Below the pieces are notes generated by a model that worked only from the letters and a program-made list of their open reading frames with translations, was not told the origin of the DNA and made no database searches. DNA of 64,000 bases from the NCBI GenBank assembly GCA_963725085.1, contig CAVRXM010000003.1:186001-250000 (forward strand). The letters run 5' to 3'. This document shows positions 52,984-60,708 of this stretch, in pieces; position 1 is the first letter of the stretch; each line of letters begins with the position of its first letter. The position numbers and the translations under genes were made by a program. This DNA comes from VRUE01 sp963725085 (lineage in GTDB: Bacteria > Actinomycetota > Thermoleophilia > Solirubrobacterales > 70-9).

Positions 52984-54381
52984 ATGCTCTTCAGGCAAGT
53001 CATCCACGAGGACCTCGGCTGCGCCTCCTACCTCGTAGGTGACAGCGGCAGCGGCGTCGCCGCGGTCGTCGACCCGCAGTGGGACATCGAGCCCTACCTC
53101 GACCTTGCCCGGCTCCACGGAGTTCGGATCGAGCACGTGCTCGAGACCCATAACCACGCAGACCACGTCTCCGGCCACGGGCGGCTGGCAAGGGCGACGG
53201 GCGCGACGATCCACATCAACCAGCTCGCCGGCGCCGAGTACGAGCACGAGGCGTTCGCCGACGGCTGGGTCCTCGAGCTTGGCGACGGCGCCTCGATCGA
53301 GGCGATCCACACCCCCGGGCACCGCCCCGAGCACACCTCGTTCCTGCTGCGCGATCCTGGCCGCGGCGGCGACCCGGTGGCGGTCCTGACCGGCGACTCG
53401 CTGTTCGTCGGCGACGTCGCCCGCCCCGACCTCGCGGTCGAGCCGCGCGAGGGCGCCGCCGAGATCTTCCGCTCGCTGCACGAGCGGCTGATGGCGCTGC
53501 CCGACGAGGTCGAGGTCTGGCCCGGCCACCTCGGCGGCTCGCTCTGCGGCTCCTCGGGGATCGACCTCAAGACCTCGTCGACGATCGGGTTCGAGCGCCG
53601 CCACAACCGCGCCCTGGCGATCGCCGACGAAGCCGATTTCATCGACGACGCGGTGTCGGGAATCGGGACCCGGCCGCCGAACGTCGAGTACATCGTCGGC
53701 CTCAACCGCGGGCCGCTGGTCGAGGCGATCGGCGCCCCCGCCCGGCTCTCGCCGAGCGGGGTTCAGGCGGCGATCGCCGCCGGCGCGGTGGCGGTCGACT
53801 CGCGGACGAACGAGCAGTTCGACGAGGCCCACATCCCCGGCGCGATCAGCGCCTCGGCCTACGACACGGGGTTCGCGACGAAGGTCGCCCAGGTCATCCC
53901 ACACGATGCCGATGTAGTGGTCGTCGCCGCCTCCGACGGCAACGAGCTCGAGGCCGCCGAGTTGCTTGCCGCCGTCGGACTGAGCGTCCGCGGCTTCCTC
54001 GGCGGCGGGATGAGCGCCTGGCGGGCGGAGGAGCGCCCGGTGAGCCGGATCGAGGCGATCGACGTCGCCGGTCTGGCGGCACTGGTCGACGGCGAGGAGC
54101 CGCCGCTCGTCATCGACGTCCGCAACGCCGGCGAGTTCGAGTCAGGCCACATCCCGGGTTCGGTCCACATTCCCTATGCGGACCTTGCGGGACGGGCCGG
54201 CGAGCTGCCCCGCGACCGCCCGCTGGCGACGATCTGCAAGGCGGGGAAACGCAGCGGGCTCGCGGCCTCGATCCTCCAGCGCGAGGGCTTCGAGCGGATA
54301 GTCCATGTCTCCAGCGGCGGCGTCGCCGCCTGGGGGACGCTGGGACGCCGCCTCGAGACGGCGGATACCCCGGCGCTCTGA
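52984..54381 (+). CDS. ETHE1-like persulfide dioxygenase fused to two rhodanese domains
   Basis: 465 residues, intact. Metallo-beta-lactamase part: FRQVIHEDLGCASYLVGDSG, HVLETHNHADHVSGHGRLAR (H-x-H-x-D-H), HTPGHRPEHTSFLLRD and LTGDSLFVGDVARPDLAV, as in ETHE1-type enzymes that oxidise glutathione or low-molecular-weight persulfides with Fe and O2. The first rhodanese domain (SRTNEQFDEAHIPGAISASA) has AASDG where the catalytic Cys loop should be, so it is structural. The second (VIDVRNAGEFESGHIPGSVH) has the active loop TICKAGKRSG. The role is sulfide/persulfide detoxification. Confidence 0.92.
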   Translation: MLFRQVIHEDLGCASYLVGDSGSGVAAVVDPQWDIEPYLDLARLHGVRIEHVLETHNHADHVSGHGRLARATGATIHINQLAGAEYEHEAFADGWVLELGDGASIEAIHTPGHRPEHTSFLLRDPGRGGDPVAVLTGDSLFVGDVARPDLAVEPREGAAEIFRSLHERLMALPDEVEVWPGHLGGSLCGSSGIDLKTSSTIGFERRHNRALAIADEADFIDDAVSGIGTRPPNVEYIVGLNRGPLVEAIGAPARLSPSGVQAAIAAGAVAVDSRTNEQFDEAHIPGAISASAYDTGFATKVAQVIPHDADVVVVAASDGNELEAAELLAAVGLSVRGFLGGGMSAWRAEERPVSRIEAIDVAGLAALVDGEEPPLVIDVRNAGEFESGHIPGSVHIPYADLAGRAGELPRDRPLATICKAGKRSGLAASILQREGFERIVHVSSGGVAAWGTLGRRLETADTPAL

Positions 54382-54388
54382 CCCCGGG

Positions 54389-55615
54389 TCAGTAGCCGGG
54401 CGGGTGGCGGGCGATGAAGCCTTCGGTCGAGTCGACCGGCGAGGAGTGCCAGCGCGGGCCGGGGCCGCCGACGGTGTCGAAGGCGAGCCCGGCGATGATC
54501 ATCCAGGCGTGGCCGGCGTTGGCGTAGACGGTGATCCACTGGCCGGGGCCCGGTTCGCCCCAGGTCTCGAGCCCGGTCGAGTCGAGCGGGCTGGAGAGGA
54601 AGCCGCCGCCGTTGAGGGCGAAGCTGACCGCGCCCGAGCAGTCGTAGCCGGGCGATGAGAAGGAGCCGTGGCCACCGCCCCAGATGTAGGGGGTGGTGGC
54701 AATCGAGTTGGCGGCTTCGATCGCGCCCTGGATCGCCGGCGGCGCCGCCGCGGGGATGCTCGCCTGGCTTTCGGAGATGTAGCCGGCGGTCTGGCCGGGG
54801 GTGAGCGGGGCCGGGGCGCTGGACGGGGGCGTCTGGCCGGCGCTGGCGATCTGTTCGGAGATGTTCGCGAGGTTGTCGCCGAGCGCCTGCGAGCGCGACT
54901 CGAGCCCGTCGAGGGTTTCGCGGCGTTCCGCCTGGGCGGCCTTGAGTTCGCCGAAGCGCTTCTCGGCCTCGGCCCGGGCGGCGGCCGCTTCGCGCTCCTT
55001 GGCGGCGATCGCGTCGCGCGCTTCCTTGATCTCGAGCCGGACCGCGGTCATCCGTTTCACCGCCGCCCTCGCCTCGTTTCGCAGTGCCTTGACCCGGTTG
55101 GCGACGGCGTCGTCGTGGTCCTGGATCTGATTCAGGTAGTCGGCGCGGGTGCTGGCCTGGGACCAGGTCGCCGAGTCGAGCACGACGCTGACCATGTCGG
55201 GGGTGCCCGACTCGTAGATCGCGATCAGTCGCCGGCGAAGGACGCCGAGCGCCCGCTTCAGCCGCGCCTTGATCCGCGCCAGTCGTTCCCTGTCGGCCTC
55301 GAGCTTCGCGCTCGCCCGTTCGAGCTCGGCCTGCTTGGCCGCGAGTTCGCCTTCGATCGCGGCCTGTTCGCGGCGCAGGACCGAGACTTCGCCGAGCATC
55401 GAGTCGATCGCCTGGTTCTGCTCGGCGATCGTCGCGCTCAGCGAGCGTTCGCTCTTGCGGACTTCGTCCAGCTTGCCCTGGGTGGCGTCGAACTTTTCCT
55501 GCAGCGTCTGGGCAGGGGCGGAGCCCCCGCCGACGGCCCAGAGGCAGACGATCGCTAACAGCGCGACCGCGGGCAGCAGCCAGCGCCTCTGATGGCCGGA
55601 GGGCGACTCGAACAT
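54389..55615 (-). CDS. Secreted NlpC/P60-type peptidoglycan hydrolase with coiled coil
   Basis: 408 residues, intact. Signal peptide around LLPAVALLAIVCLWAVGG. Two long coiled coils (FDATQGKLDEVRKSERSLSA; KQAELERASAKLEADRERLA) are followed by IAIYESGTPDMVSVVLDSAT, typical of RipA/PcsB-like proteins. The catalytic domain has YIWGGGHGSFSSPGYDCSGA (Cys), GEPGPGQWITVYANAGHAWM (His) and FDTVGGPGPRWH. The Cys-His spacing fits NlpC/P60, although WGGGH replaces the usual GGxSP/GATGP motif. Probably septal or maturation endopeptidase activity. Starts close to a divergent-free gap. Confidence 0.88.
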   Translation of the reverse strand: MFESPSGHQRRWLLPAVALLAIVCLWAVGGGSAPAQTLQEKFDATQGKLDEVRKSERSLSATIAEQNQAIDSMLGEVSVLRREQAAIEGELAAKQAELERASAKLEADRERLARIKARLKRALGVLRRRLIAIYESGTPDMVSVVLDSATWSQASTRADYLNQIQDHDDAVANRVKALRNEARAAVKRMTAVRLEIKEARDAIAAKEREAAAARAEAEKRFGELKAAQAERRETLDGLESRSQALGDNLANISEQIASAGQTPPSSAPAPLTPGQTAGYISESQASIPAAAPPAIQGAIEAANSIATTPYIWGGGHGSFSSPGYDCSGAVSFALNGGGFLSSPLDSTGLETWGEPGPGQWITVYANAGHAWMIIAGLAFDTVGGPGPRWHSSPVDSTEGFIARHPPGY

Positions 55616-55733
55616 CGGCGGCGCACGCTAACGAAATGCGGCCGCCGATGTTAGGAGTTGCTAATAACTTGCAACTTCAGTTGCAAAAACGGCCTTTTTG
55701 GAGGAGAAACGCGCGCCGCGTCGACGCCTGCGC

Positions 55734-56126
55734 TCAGGCGAGCAGTTTCGACTTCGCCTGCTGGAACTCCTCGTCGGTGAGGGCGCCCTTTTCCTTCAGC
55801 TCCTGGAGTTTGTGCAGTTCGTCGGCGGGCGACGTGTGGGCCGTCTCGCGGACGTATTCGTCGAAGTGCTTTTTCGCGTCCGCCTGGGCTTTGATCGTCC
55901 GGTCCCGCATCCCGCTGCCGCGCGCGATCAGGTAGATCAACGCCGTGATGAACGGGAGGAAGATCAGGAAGAAGACCCAGACCGCCTTCCCCCAGCCCGA
56001 CATCTCGTGATCGCGGAAGAGGTCGGTGATGATCGTGAACAGGATCCAGATCCAGATCACGAAGAAGAAGATCTCGAGGACGATCAGGAGCAGTTCGCCG
56101 AAGCTGACATCTGCGAGGGGCAGCAA
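55734..56126 (-). CDS. PLDc_N and SHOCT domain membrane protein
   Basis: 130 residues, intact. Helices LLLIVLEIFFFVIWIWILFT and MSGWGKAVWVFFLIFLPFIT, with TALIYLIARGSGMRDR, the phospholipase D-nuclease N-terminal-like module. The C-terminus ADELHKLQELKEKGALTDEE and FQQAKSKLLA is a SHOCT module (short C-terminal oligomerisation motif). Widespread in actinobacteria, function unknown. Confidence 0.88.
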   Translation of the reverse strand: MLPLADVSFGELLLIVLEIFFFVIWIWILFTIITDLFRDHEMSGWGKAVWVFFLIFLPFITALIYLIARGSGMRDRTIKAQADAKKHFDEYVRETAHTSPADELHKLQELKEKGALTDEEFQQAKSKLLA

Positions 56127-56175
56127 GAGCTGGGTCCTTTCAAAGGGGACGGAAGTAAGTGGATACTAGACCGCG

Positions 56176-56916
56176 CTAGAGGCGCTGGGCAAACAGGACG
56201 GCGGCGACCGCGGTCGCGAGGTTGAGACTCGAGACGCCCGGGCGCATCGGGATGCCGAGCCGGGCGTCGGCGCGGTCGAGCAGCTCGCCGCTGAGGCCGT
56301 GGCGCTCGGTGCCGAAGGCGAGGATCGCGCCGGGCGGAAGATCCGCCGGGCGCAGGCCCTCGCCGTCGGGATCGATCGCGATCAGCGGCCGCTCGGTGTC
56401 GGGGAGACGTGGGACCCCCGCGACCGGGAGGGCGAAGTGGAGCCCGGCGGCGGCGCGGAGCGCGTCCGGGTGCCAGGGGTCGTTGTCCCCCGTCGTCAGG
56501 ACCGCGGCGGCGTCGGCGGCGGCAGCGACCCGGACGCAGGCTCCCATGTTCCCCATCGTCCGCGGGTCCTCGAGCAGGACGATCGGCGCCGCCATCGGGG
56601 CGGCGAGGACCGCGCCGACGTCGACCGCGGGCCGGCGGGCGATCGCGACGACACCGGTGCGGGGCGCCTGCGGGACCAGCTCGGCGAGGACCTCGCGGGC
56701 GACGGGGGTCGCCCGTCCGGCGAGCATGCCCCTGAGATCGGGGGCGAGCTCGGCGGCGAGCTCCTCGAGCCCATCGGCGTCGGCGGCGACCACCTCCTCG
56801 ACTTCGGCCCCGAAGCGGAGCGCGTGCTTGAGCGCGTGGAAGCCCTCGAGCACGGCCAGGCCACGGTCACGCCGCGCCGCGCGAAACCTGGCGACAAGCG
56901 CTCCTTCGCCGCTCAC
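56176..56916 (-). CDS. SpoU/TrmH-family RNA 2'-O-methyltransferase
   Basis: About 246 residues from a GTG (MSGEGALVARFRAARRDRG); a longer reading would overlap the upstream gene's stop and is not preferred. GLAVLEGFHALKHALRFGAE is the substrate-binding N-domain. Knot domain: PIVLLEDPRTMGNMGACVRV (motif 1, D-P-x-N-xG), LAFGTERHGLSGELLDRAD (motif 2) and GIPMRPGVSSLNLATAVAAV (motif 3, S-LN-x-A). Target (rRNA or tRNA) unknown. Downstream of an alpha/beta hydrolase on the same strand. Confidence 0.9.
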   Translation of the reverse strand: MSGEGALVARFRAARRDRGLAVLEGFHALKHALRFGAEVEEVVAADADGLEELAAELAPDLRGMLAGRATPVAREVLAELVPQAPRTGVVAIARRPAVDVGAVLAAPMAAPIVLLEDPRTMGNMGACVRVAAAADAAAVLTTGDNDPWHPDALRAAAGLHFALPVAGVPRLPDTERPLIAIDPDGEGLRPADLPPGAILAFGTERHGLSGELLDRADARLGIPMRPGVSSLNLATAVAAVLFAQRL

Positions 56917-56936
56917 CTCGCGCCCGCCGCCATCGC

Positions 56937-57830
56937 TCAAGCGACGCGCAGCCGTGCCCGCCACTCGTCGGGGTCGAATCGCGCCGGGTCGGTCTCCCTC
57001 AGGAACCGTTCGAGGGCGATCGTGAAGCGGCCGGGCGCCTCCAGCTGCGGCACGTGGCCGACGCCCTCGAAGACCTCGAGCCTGCTGCCGGGGATCGCCT
57101 CGTGCGCGCCCTCGCCGTGGTGGACCGGGATGATCGAGTCCTCCGCGCCCCAGACGATCAGGACCGGCACCGCCTCGGCAAGGTAGAGGCGGTCGGCGGC
57201 GTCGATCCGCTGGCCGCCGGTTCCGATCACGGCGCGGACGGTGGCGAGGAAGGCCGCGCGGCGGTCGGAGTCGTTGAGGGAGGCGTAGCTCCGCGCCACC
57301 TCGGCGACGTCTGGGCTCGGGCGCAGGCCGAGCGCCCCCAGCCCCCTCCCCAGCGCCGATCCCACGACTGAGCCGGGTCCGGCGGTGGCGGCGATGAAGA
57401 GGTCGGCGCCGGGGAGCGTGGCGGCGCGCAGCACCGGGCTGACCTCCGGGCCGAGGCCGCCGCTGGAGACGAGCGCCAGCCGCTCGATCATCTCCGGGTA
57501 CTGGTAGGCGAACTGCATGCTCACACCACCGCCGAGCGAGTGGCCGACGACCGTCGCGCGGTCGTGGCCGAGGGCGAGCAGCAGGTCGCGCAGGCCGGCC
57601 GCGAGAGCGCCGATCGAGTAGTCGCCGCCGGCGGGCTCCGATGCGCCGTGACCGGGAAGGTCGGGGGCGATCACGGTGTGATCGCGGGCCAGCGGCTCGA
57701 TCACCTCGCGCCAGCTCTCGCAGGTCCCGGCCATGCCGTGGATCAGCAGCAGCACCGGCCCGTCGCCGGCCGCGACGTAGGCGACCGAGCGGCCGTGGAT
57801 GCGAACCGACCTCATCTCCGATGCTTCCAT
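56937..57830 (-). CDS. Alpha/beta hydrolase
   Basis: 297 residues, intact. Oxyanion HG in VLLLIHGMAGTCESWREVIE, APDLPGHGASEPAGGDYS, nucleophile elbow ATVVGHSLGGGVSMQFAYQY (G-H-S-L-G-G), acid VLIVWGAEDSIIPVHHG and His in FEGVGHVPQLEAPGRF. The esterase/haloperoxidase-like fold gives no substrate. An ATG five codons in (MRSVRIHGRSV) is an alternative start. Divergent from the glyoxalase. Confidence 0.9.
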   Translation of the reverse strand: MEASEMRSVRIHGRSVAYVAAGDGPVLLLIHGMAGTCESWREVIEPLARDHTVIAPDLPGHGASEPAGGDYSIGALAAGLRDLLLALGHDRATVVGHSLGGGVSMQFAYQYPEMIERLALVSSGGLGPEVSPVLRAATLPGADLFIAATAGPGSVVGSALGRGLGALGLRPSPDVAEVARSYASLNDSDRRAAFLATVRAVIGTGGQRIDAADRLYLAEAVPVLIVWGAEDSIIPVHHGEGAHEAIPGSRLEVFEGVGHVPQLEAPGRFTIALERFLRETDPARFDPDEWRARLRVA

Positions 57831-57877
57831 CTCGCGACAGTATTCCCCAGAGGCCCGTCCTCGGTTAGCCTGAGGCC

Positions 57878-58255
57878 ATCGCCACCTTCCTCCACACCTG
57901 CTACCGAATCGGCGACATCGACAGCTCGGTTGCCTTCTACGAGAAGCTCGGGTTCGAGGAGCGCCGCCGGATGCCGATCGGCGACGAGGCGATCAACGTC
58001 TTCATGGGCTTGCCGGGTGAGGCCGACGTCCTCGAGCTGACCTACAACCACGGCGTCGACTCCTACGAGCACGGCACCGGCTACAACCACATCGCCCTCT
58101 GGGTCGACGACCTCGAGGAAACCCTCGCCGGCCTCGCGGAGAAGGACGTCGTGCCCGAAAAGCCCCCCTACCGCCCCGGCGGCCGCACCGAGGGCCCGCG
58201 GATCTGCTTCGTCCGCGACCCGGACGGGTACAGAATTGAGATAATTGGTGAGTAG
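57878..58255 (+). CDS. Glyoxalase I (lactoylglutathione lyase)-like, no standard start codon
   Basis: TFLHTCYRIGDIDSSVAFYE carries the first metal His and the start of the vicinal-oxygen-chelate fold. It continues KLGFEERRRMPIGDEAINVF, VLELTYNHGVDSYEHGTGYN, HIALWVDDLEETLAGLAEKD and ICFVRDPDGYRIEIIGE. The body is normal length. A TAG lies four codons before ATC-GCC-ACC-TTC, and no ATG, GTG or TTG occurs until ATG at 57971, which would delete the first fold unit. I place the start at the ATC (expected ATG), preceded by GAGG. It may be a rare AUC start or a base error. The last codons are AT-rich and duplicated 590 bases on. Confidence 0.8.
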   Translation: MATFLHTCYRIGDIDSSVAFYEKLGFEERRRMPIGDEAINVFMGLPGEADVLELTYNHGVDSYEHGTGYNHIALWVDDLEETLAGLAEKDVVPEKPPYRPGGRTEGPRICFVRDPDGYRIEIIGE

Positions 58256-58270
58256 CGGGCCGTTACCGTT

Positions 58271-58630
58271 CTAGGTCGTTGATTTTCGCGATGCCACGTC
58301 GACGTTCGTTGGGACCTTCACGTCAACGTCCGTGTCGATGTTGGTGTCGACCTTCACGTTCACCAGCACGGCGCTGCGCACGAGGCCGCGCATTGCCTCG
58401 TACTGGGCGCGGATAATTACCTGCGCCATCTCCAGCCCGGAGTTGATGATCTCCCGTTGTTTGGCCAGACTCCCGGGCACTGCCTTCTCAACCGTCTCGA
58501 CGAACACATGCAGCGTCTCGCTCGCGGTCTGCTCACCGGTCCTGACCAGTTCGAGCCACTGCTCAGACAGCTCCGTGGACTTCTCGTCTGTGGTCTTCTT
58601 GGCGAGTGCGGTTTTTTTGGCGGTCGGCAT
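58271..58630 (-). CDS. Small phasin-like protein
   Basis: 119 residues, ATG with AGGAGAG six bases upstream. MPTAKKTALAKKTTDEKSTE, then helical SEQWLELVRTGEQTASETLH and VFVETVEKAVPGSLAKQREI, INSGLEMAQVIIRAQYEAMR, with a short acidic/valine tail (VDTNIDTDVDVKVPTNVD). The amphipathic helix and Lys/Ala-rich N-terminus resemble phasin or apolipoprotein-type proteins, without strong identity. Its G/C third positions look lower than in the neighbours. It lies between the glyoxalase and a duplicate of that gene's 3' end, and a 28-bp palindrome stands in its leader. Confidence 0.7.
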   Translation of the reverse strand: MPTAKKTALAKKTTDEKSTELSEQWLELVRTGEQTASETLHVFVETVEKAVPGSLAKQREIINSGLEMAQVIIRAQYEAMRGLVRSAVLVNVKVDTNIDTDVDVKVPTNVDVASRKSTT

Positions 58631-58645
58631 CTCTCTCCTCGCGTC

Positions 58646-58673
58646 GTTGTCGCTGCATGCATGCAGCGACAAC
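58646..58673. repeat. 28-bp perfect palindrome in the leader of the phasin-like gene
   Basis: GTTGTCGCTGCATG joined to its exact mirror, with a TGCATGCA centre. It is 15 bases before the start codon on the minus strand, so in RNA it would form a strong hairpin near the ribosome-binding site, or serve as an operator as DNA. It is unrelated in sequence to the CATATG palindrome family. Confidence 0.85.
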
Positions 58674-58806
58674 CACCATAGCTCGCCTGAGGCCGGGTCT
58701 TACGGAGACCCCGAACCCCGGATCAAATATGAATCGACTGATCCCGAAAGCCTTCGCTGCTACTCGTGAGTCGTGGCGTGATGCCTTCAGCGGGATCGAC
58801 CCGCTA

Positions 58807-58848
58807 CGGGACCCCGACGGGTACCGGATCGAGCTGATCGGCGAGTAG
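58807..58848 (+). pseudogene. Duplicated 3' end of the glyoxalase gene
   Basis: 42 bases encode RDPDGYRIELIGE plus a stop, matching the glyoxalase end RDPDGYRIEIIGE. They differ at 9 of 42 positions, seven of them in the last eight codons. The differences are nearly all synonymous: here codons are CGG, ATC, CTG, GGC, in the intact gene AGA, ATT, ATA, GGT. This copy therefore has the host-like codons and the intact gene has the foreign-looking ones. No glyoxalase sequence precedes it. Confidence 0.7.
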
Positions 58849-58868
58849 TCCAGACCCGCACCCAAGCT

Positions 58869-58914
58869 TCCGGTGGGAGTCTCCCTCGCTATCCCGACGA
58901 AAGATCCCACCGGA
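58869..58914. repeat. Stem-loop with 10-bp arms
   Basis: TCCGGTGGGA and TCCCACCGGA flank a 26-base loop, with an inner CCTCGCT that can pair with AGCGAGG just outside the right arm. It sits between the glyoxalase tail copy and the end of the Vgb-like gene; a terminator or the edge of an inserted segment are both possible. Confidence 0.6.
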
Positions 58915-58951
58915 GCGAGGCCGGCCCCAGAACATAGACAGCTTCCTAGTC

Positions 58952-60298
58952 GCTTAGCCCTTGACGTGGACGACCTTGAAGGCTTTGGTCGCCGGCGAGG
59001 GGTCGGCGACGCCGGCGAGGACCGCGCGGACGCTGAAGCGGTACTTGCCCGGCTTCAGGCTGTAGCTTCTTCGGCGATTTGCAGCCCTTGAACTTGGGCT
59101 TCGGCGCCTTCTTGCCCTTCTTGATCGTCACCAGGGCGCATTCGAACTTGGCGCCCGCCTCGGAGGAGCTGAATTTGAAGGTGACCTTGGCGCGTTTGCC
59201 TTGCGTCTTGACCTTCTTCTTCGGCCCCTTGCGAGATCTTCGTCTCAGGCGCTTTCGGTTTCGCGCCGCTGATCGGGACGACCGGCGGTTCGAGGCCGCT
59301 GATCCGGACCACCTCGTATTCGTTTTCGCCCGTTGATTTCCGGCCGTCATCCACATCGTGTTGCCCGGCCCGGCCGCGATCTGGCGCGGCGCCGAATTCC
59401 GGTTTGAGGCCGCCGAGGTAGGTGTGCTCGCCCGTCGGTCGTCAGCCTCTCGACCCCGGGCGTGGCGGCCCCGCCGAGAGGGCGATCCAGAACGCGCCGT
59501 CGGACCCGTAGGCGACGCCGAACGGGTCGCCGTCGCGATTCGAACTCCTGGGCCGGGTTGGGCGGCGTGACCAGGCCGATGCTCTCGGGTTGGTTCCCGG
59601 GATCGGAGAAGCCGATCTGGCCGCTCGGGCTTCCGGCGACGCCCTGCGAGGCGCCTTCCTGTTCTTCGAGGTTGTTCTTGTGGCCGATCACGAATGTCCG
59701 GCTGGACGACGCCGGCGGTGGTCAGGGTCACGATCCGCGGTTTGCCCGCAGTCGGCGACGGCGATCAGCGAGCCGGCGACGTCGATGTCTTTCGGGTTCA
59801 GATCCGGGACCGAGAACGGTCTCGCCTTTCCGGGTCCGAGGGCGAGAAGTGGACGACCTTTTCGCTCGCCGCGACCCACATCTGCCCGTCGGGTCCGGCG
59901 ACGATCGGGTTGTTGCTCGTGACGTCGTTGACCGTGAACGTTTGCTCGATCCTTTCGGGTCCGACGGAGAGAACGACGCGACCTTGTTGGTCGCCGGTGA
60001 CCCACATCTTTCCTTCCGGCCCCGCCGCGATCCCCGAAGGGTCTTCGATTTCTTCGAGTTCGAATTCTTCGACCTGGCCGGTCGGGGGTGACGCTTGGCG
60101 ACGTCGTTTTCGCCTTCATGCATCGCGACCCAGATGTTCCCGTCGGGGCCGGCCGCGAGTCTTGGTGTTGGTGTCGATCGGCGGCGCGAGCGGGAATTGA
60201 CCGTCGATGGCGGGCGCCGCAAGGGCGCTTGCGCTCGTGCCGAGGAGGGCGGCGGTGGCCAGCGCGAGGGCCGCGGTCAAGATCCGACGAGGCAGCAT
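58952..60298 (-). CDS. Secreted Vgb-like (virginiamycin B lyase/SMP-30 type) propeller protein (many frame breaks)
   Basis: Signal peptide MLPRRILTAALALATAALLG to ASALA. The propeller repeats contain the Vgb hallmark GPDGNIWVAMHEGENDV, MWVTGDQQGRVVLSVG, IVAGPDGQMWVAASEKVVHF, DIDVAGSLIAVADCG and SPSGQIGFSDPG. A C-terminal Ig-like domain follows (KVTFKFSSSEAGAKFECALV, KPKFKGCKSPKK), ending PATKAFKVVHVKG. At least six one-base breaks divide it. A true streptogramin lyase is unlikely; in this lineage such proteins are common secreted propellers of unknown function. The Ig-like end resembles that of the pilus-locus propeller. Confidence 0.7.
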
Positions 60299-60408
60299 CG
60301 GCGAACAGTCTAGGTCGTTCCCACAGTTTTGACCGGATCTTTACGGGAAGTTGACTCTCGGGAAAGCCAGGGCCGACGACCCTTGGCGAACTCGAACGAG
60401 GAGGAGTC

Positions 60409-60618
60409 ATGCCGCAGATACTCGTAGTTGCCGACGCCCCCGAGGCCTCCCAGAGCGAGGTCGTCTACCGGGAGCGAATCGCCCTCACCGATCTCGAGTC
60501 CGACCACTTCTCGGCGCAGCTGGTCGAGCGGGTCGGGTGGGCCGTGCACGACGCCGACGAGCTCGAACACCGCGACCCGGAGGTGATCGACCGCCAGGCC
60601 GAGGCGTTCCAACGCTGA
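60409..60618 (+). CDS. Small acidic hypothetical protein
   Basis: 69 residues: MPQILVVADAPEASQSEVVY, RERIALTDLESDHFSAQLVE, RVGWAVHDADELEHRDPEVI. GAGGAGGAGT before the ATG is a strong ribosome-binding site and a perfect 13-bp GC hairpin follows the stop, so it is a well-delimited gene. No family recognised. Confidence 0.75.
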   Translation: MPQILVVADAPEASQSEVVYRERIALTDLESDHFSAQLVERVGWAVHDADELEHRDPEVIDRQAEAFQR

Positions 60619-60626
60619 CCCCCGAG

Positions 60627-60657
60627 CCCCGCGGCCCGGCGACCCCGGGCCGCGGGG
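60627..60657 (+). terminator. 13-bp GC hairpin after the small acidic gene
   Basis: CCCCGCGGCCCGG and its exact mirror with a five-base loop, nine bases past the stop. No T tract, but the strongest stem in this part of the window. Confidence 0.7.
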
Positions 60658-60708
60658 TGCAACCGATGTTGCGGGCGCTGGGACGGGAGCTGTTACCCAG
60701 TATTCGGG

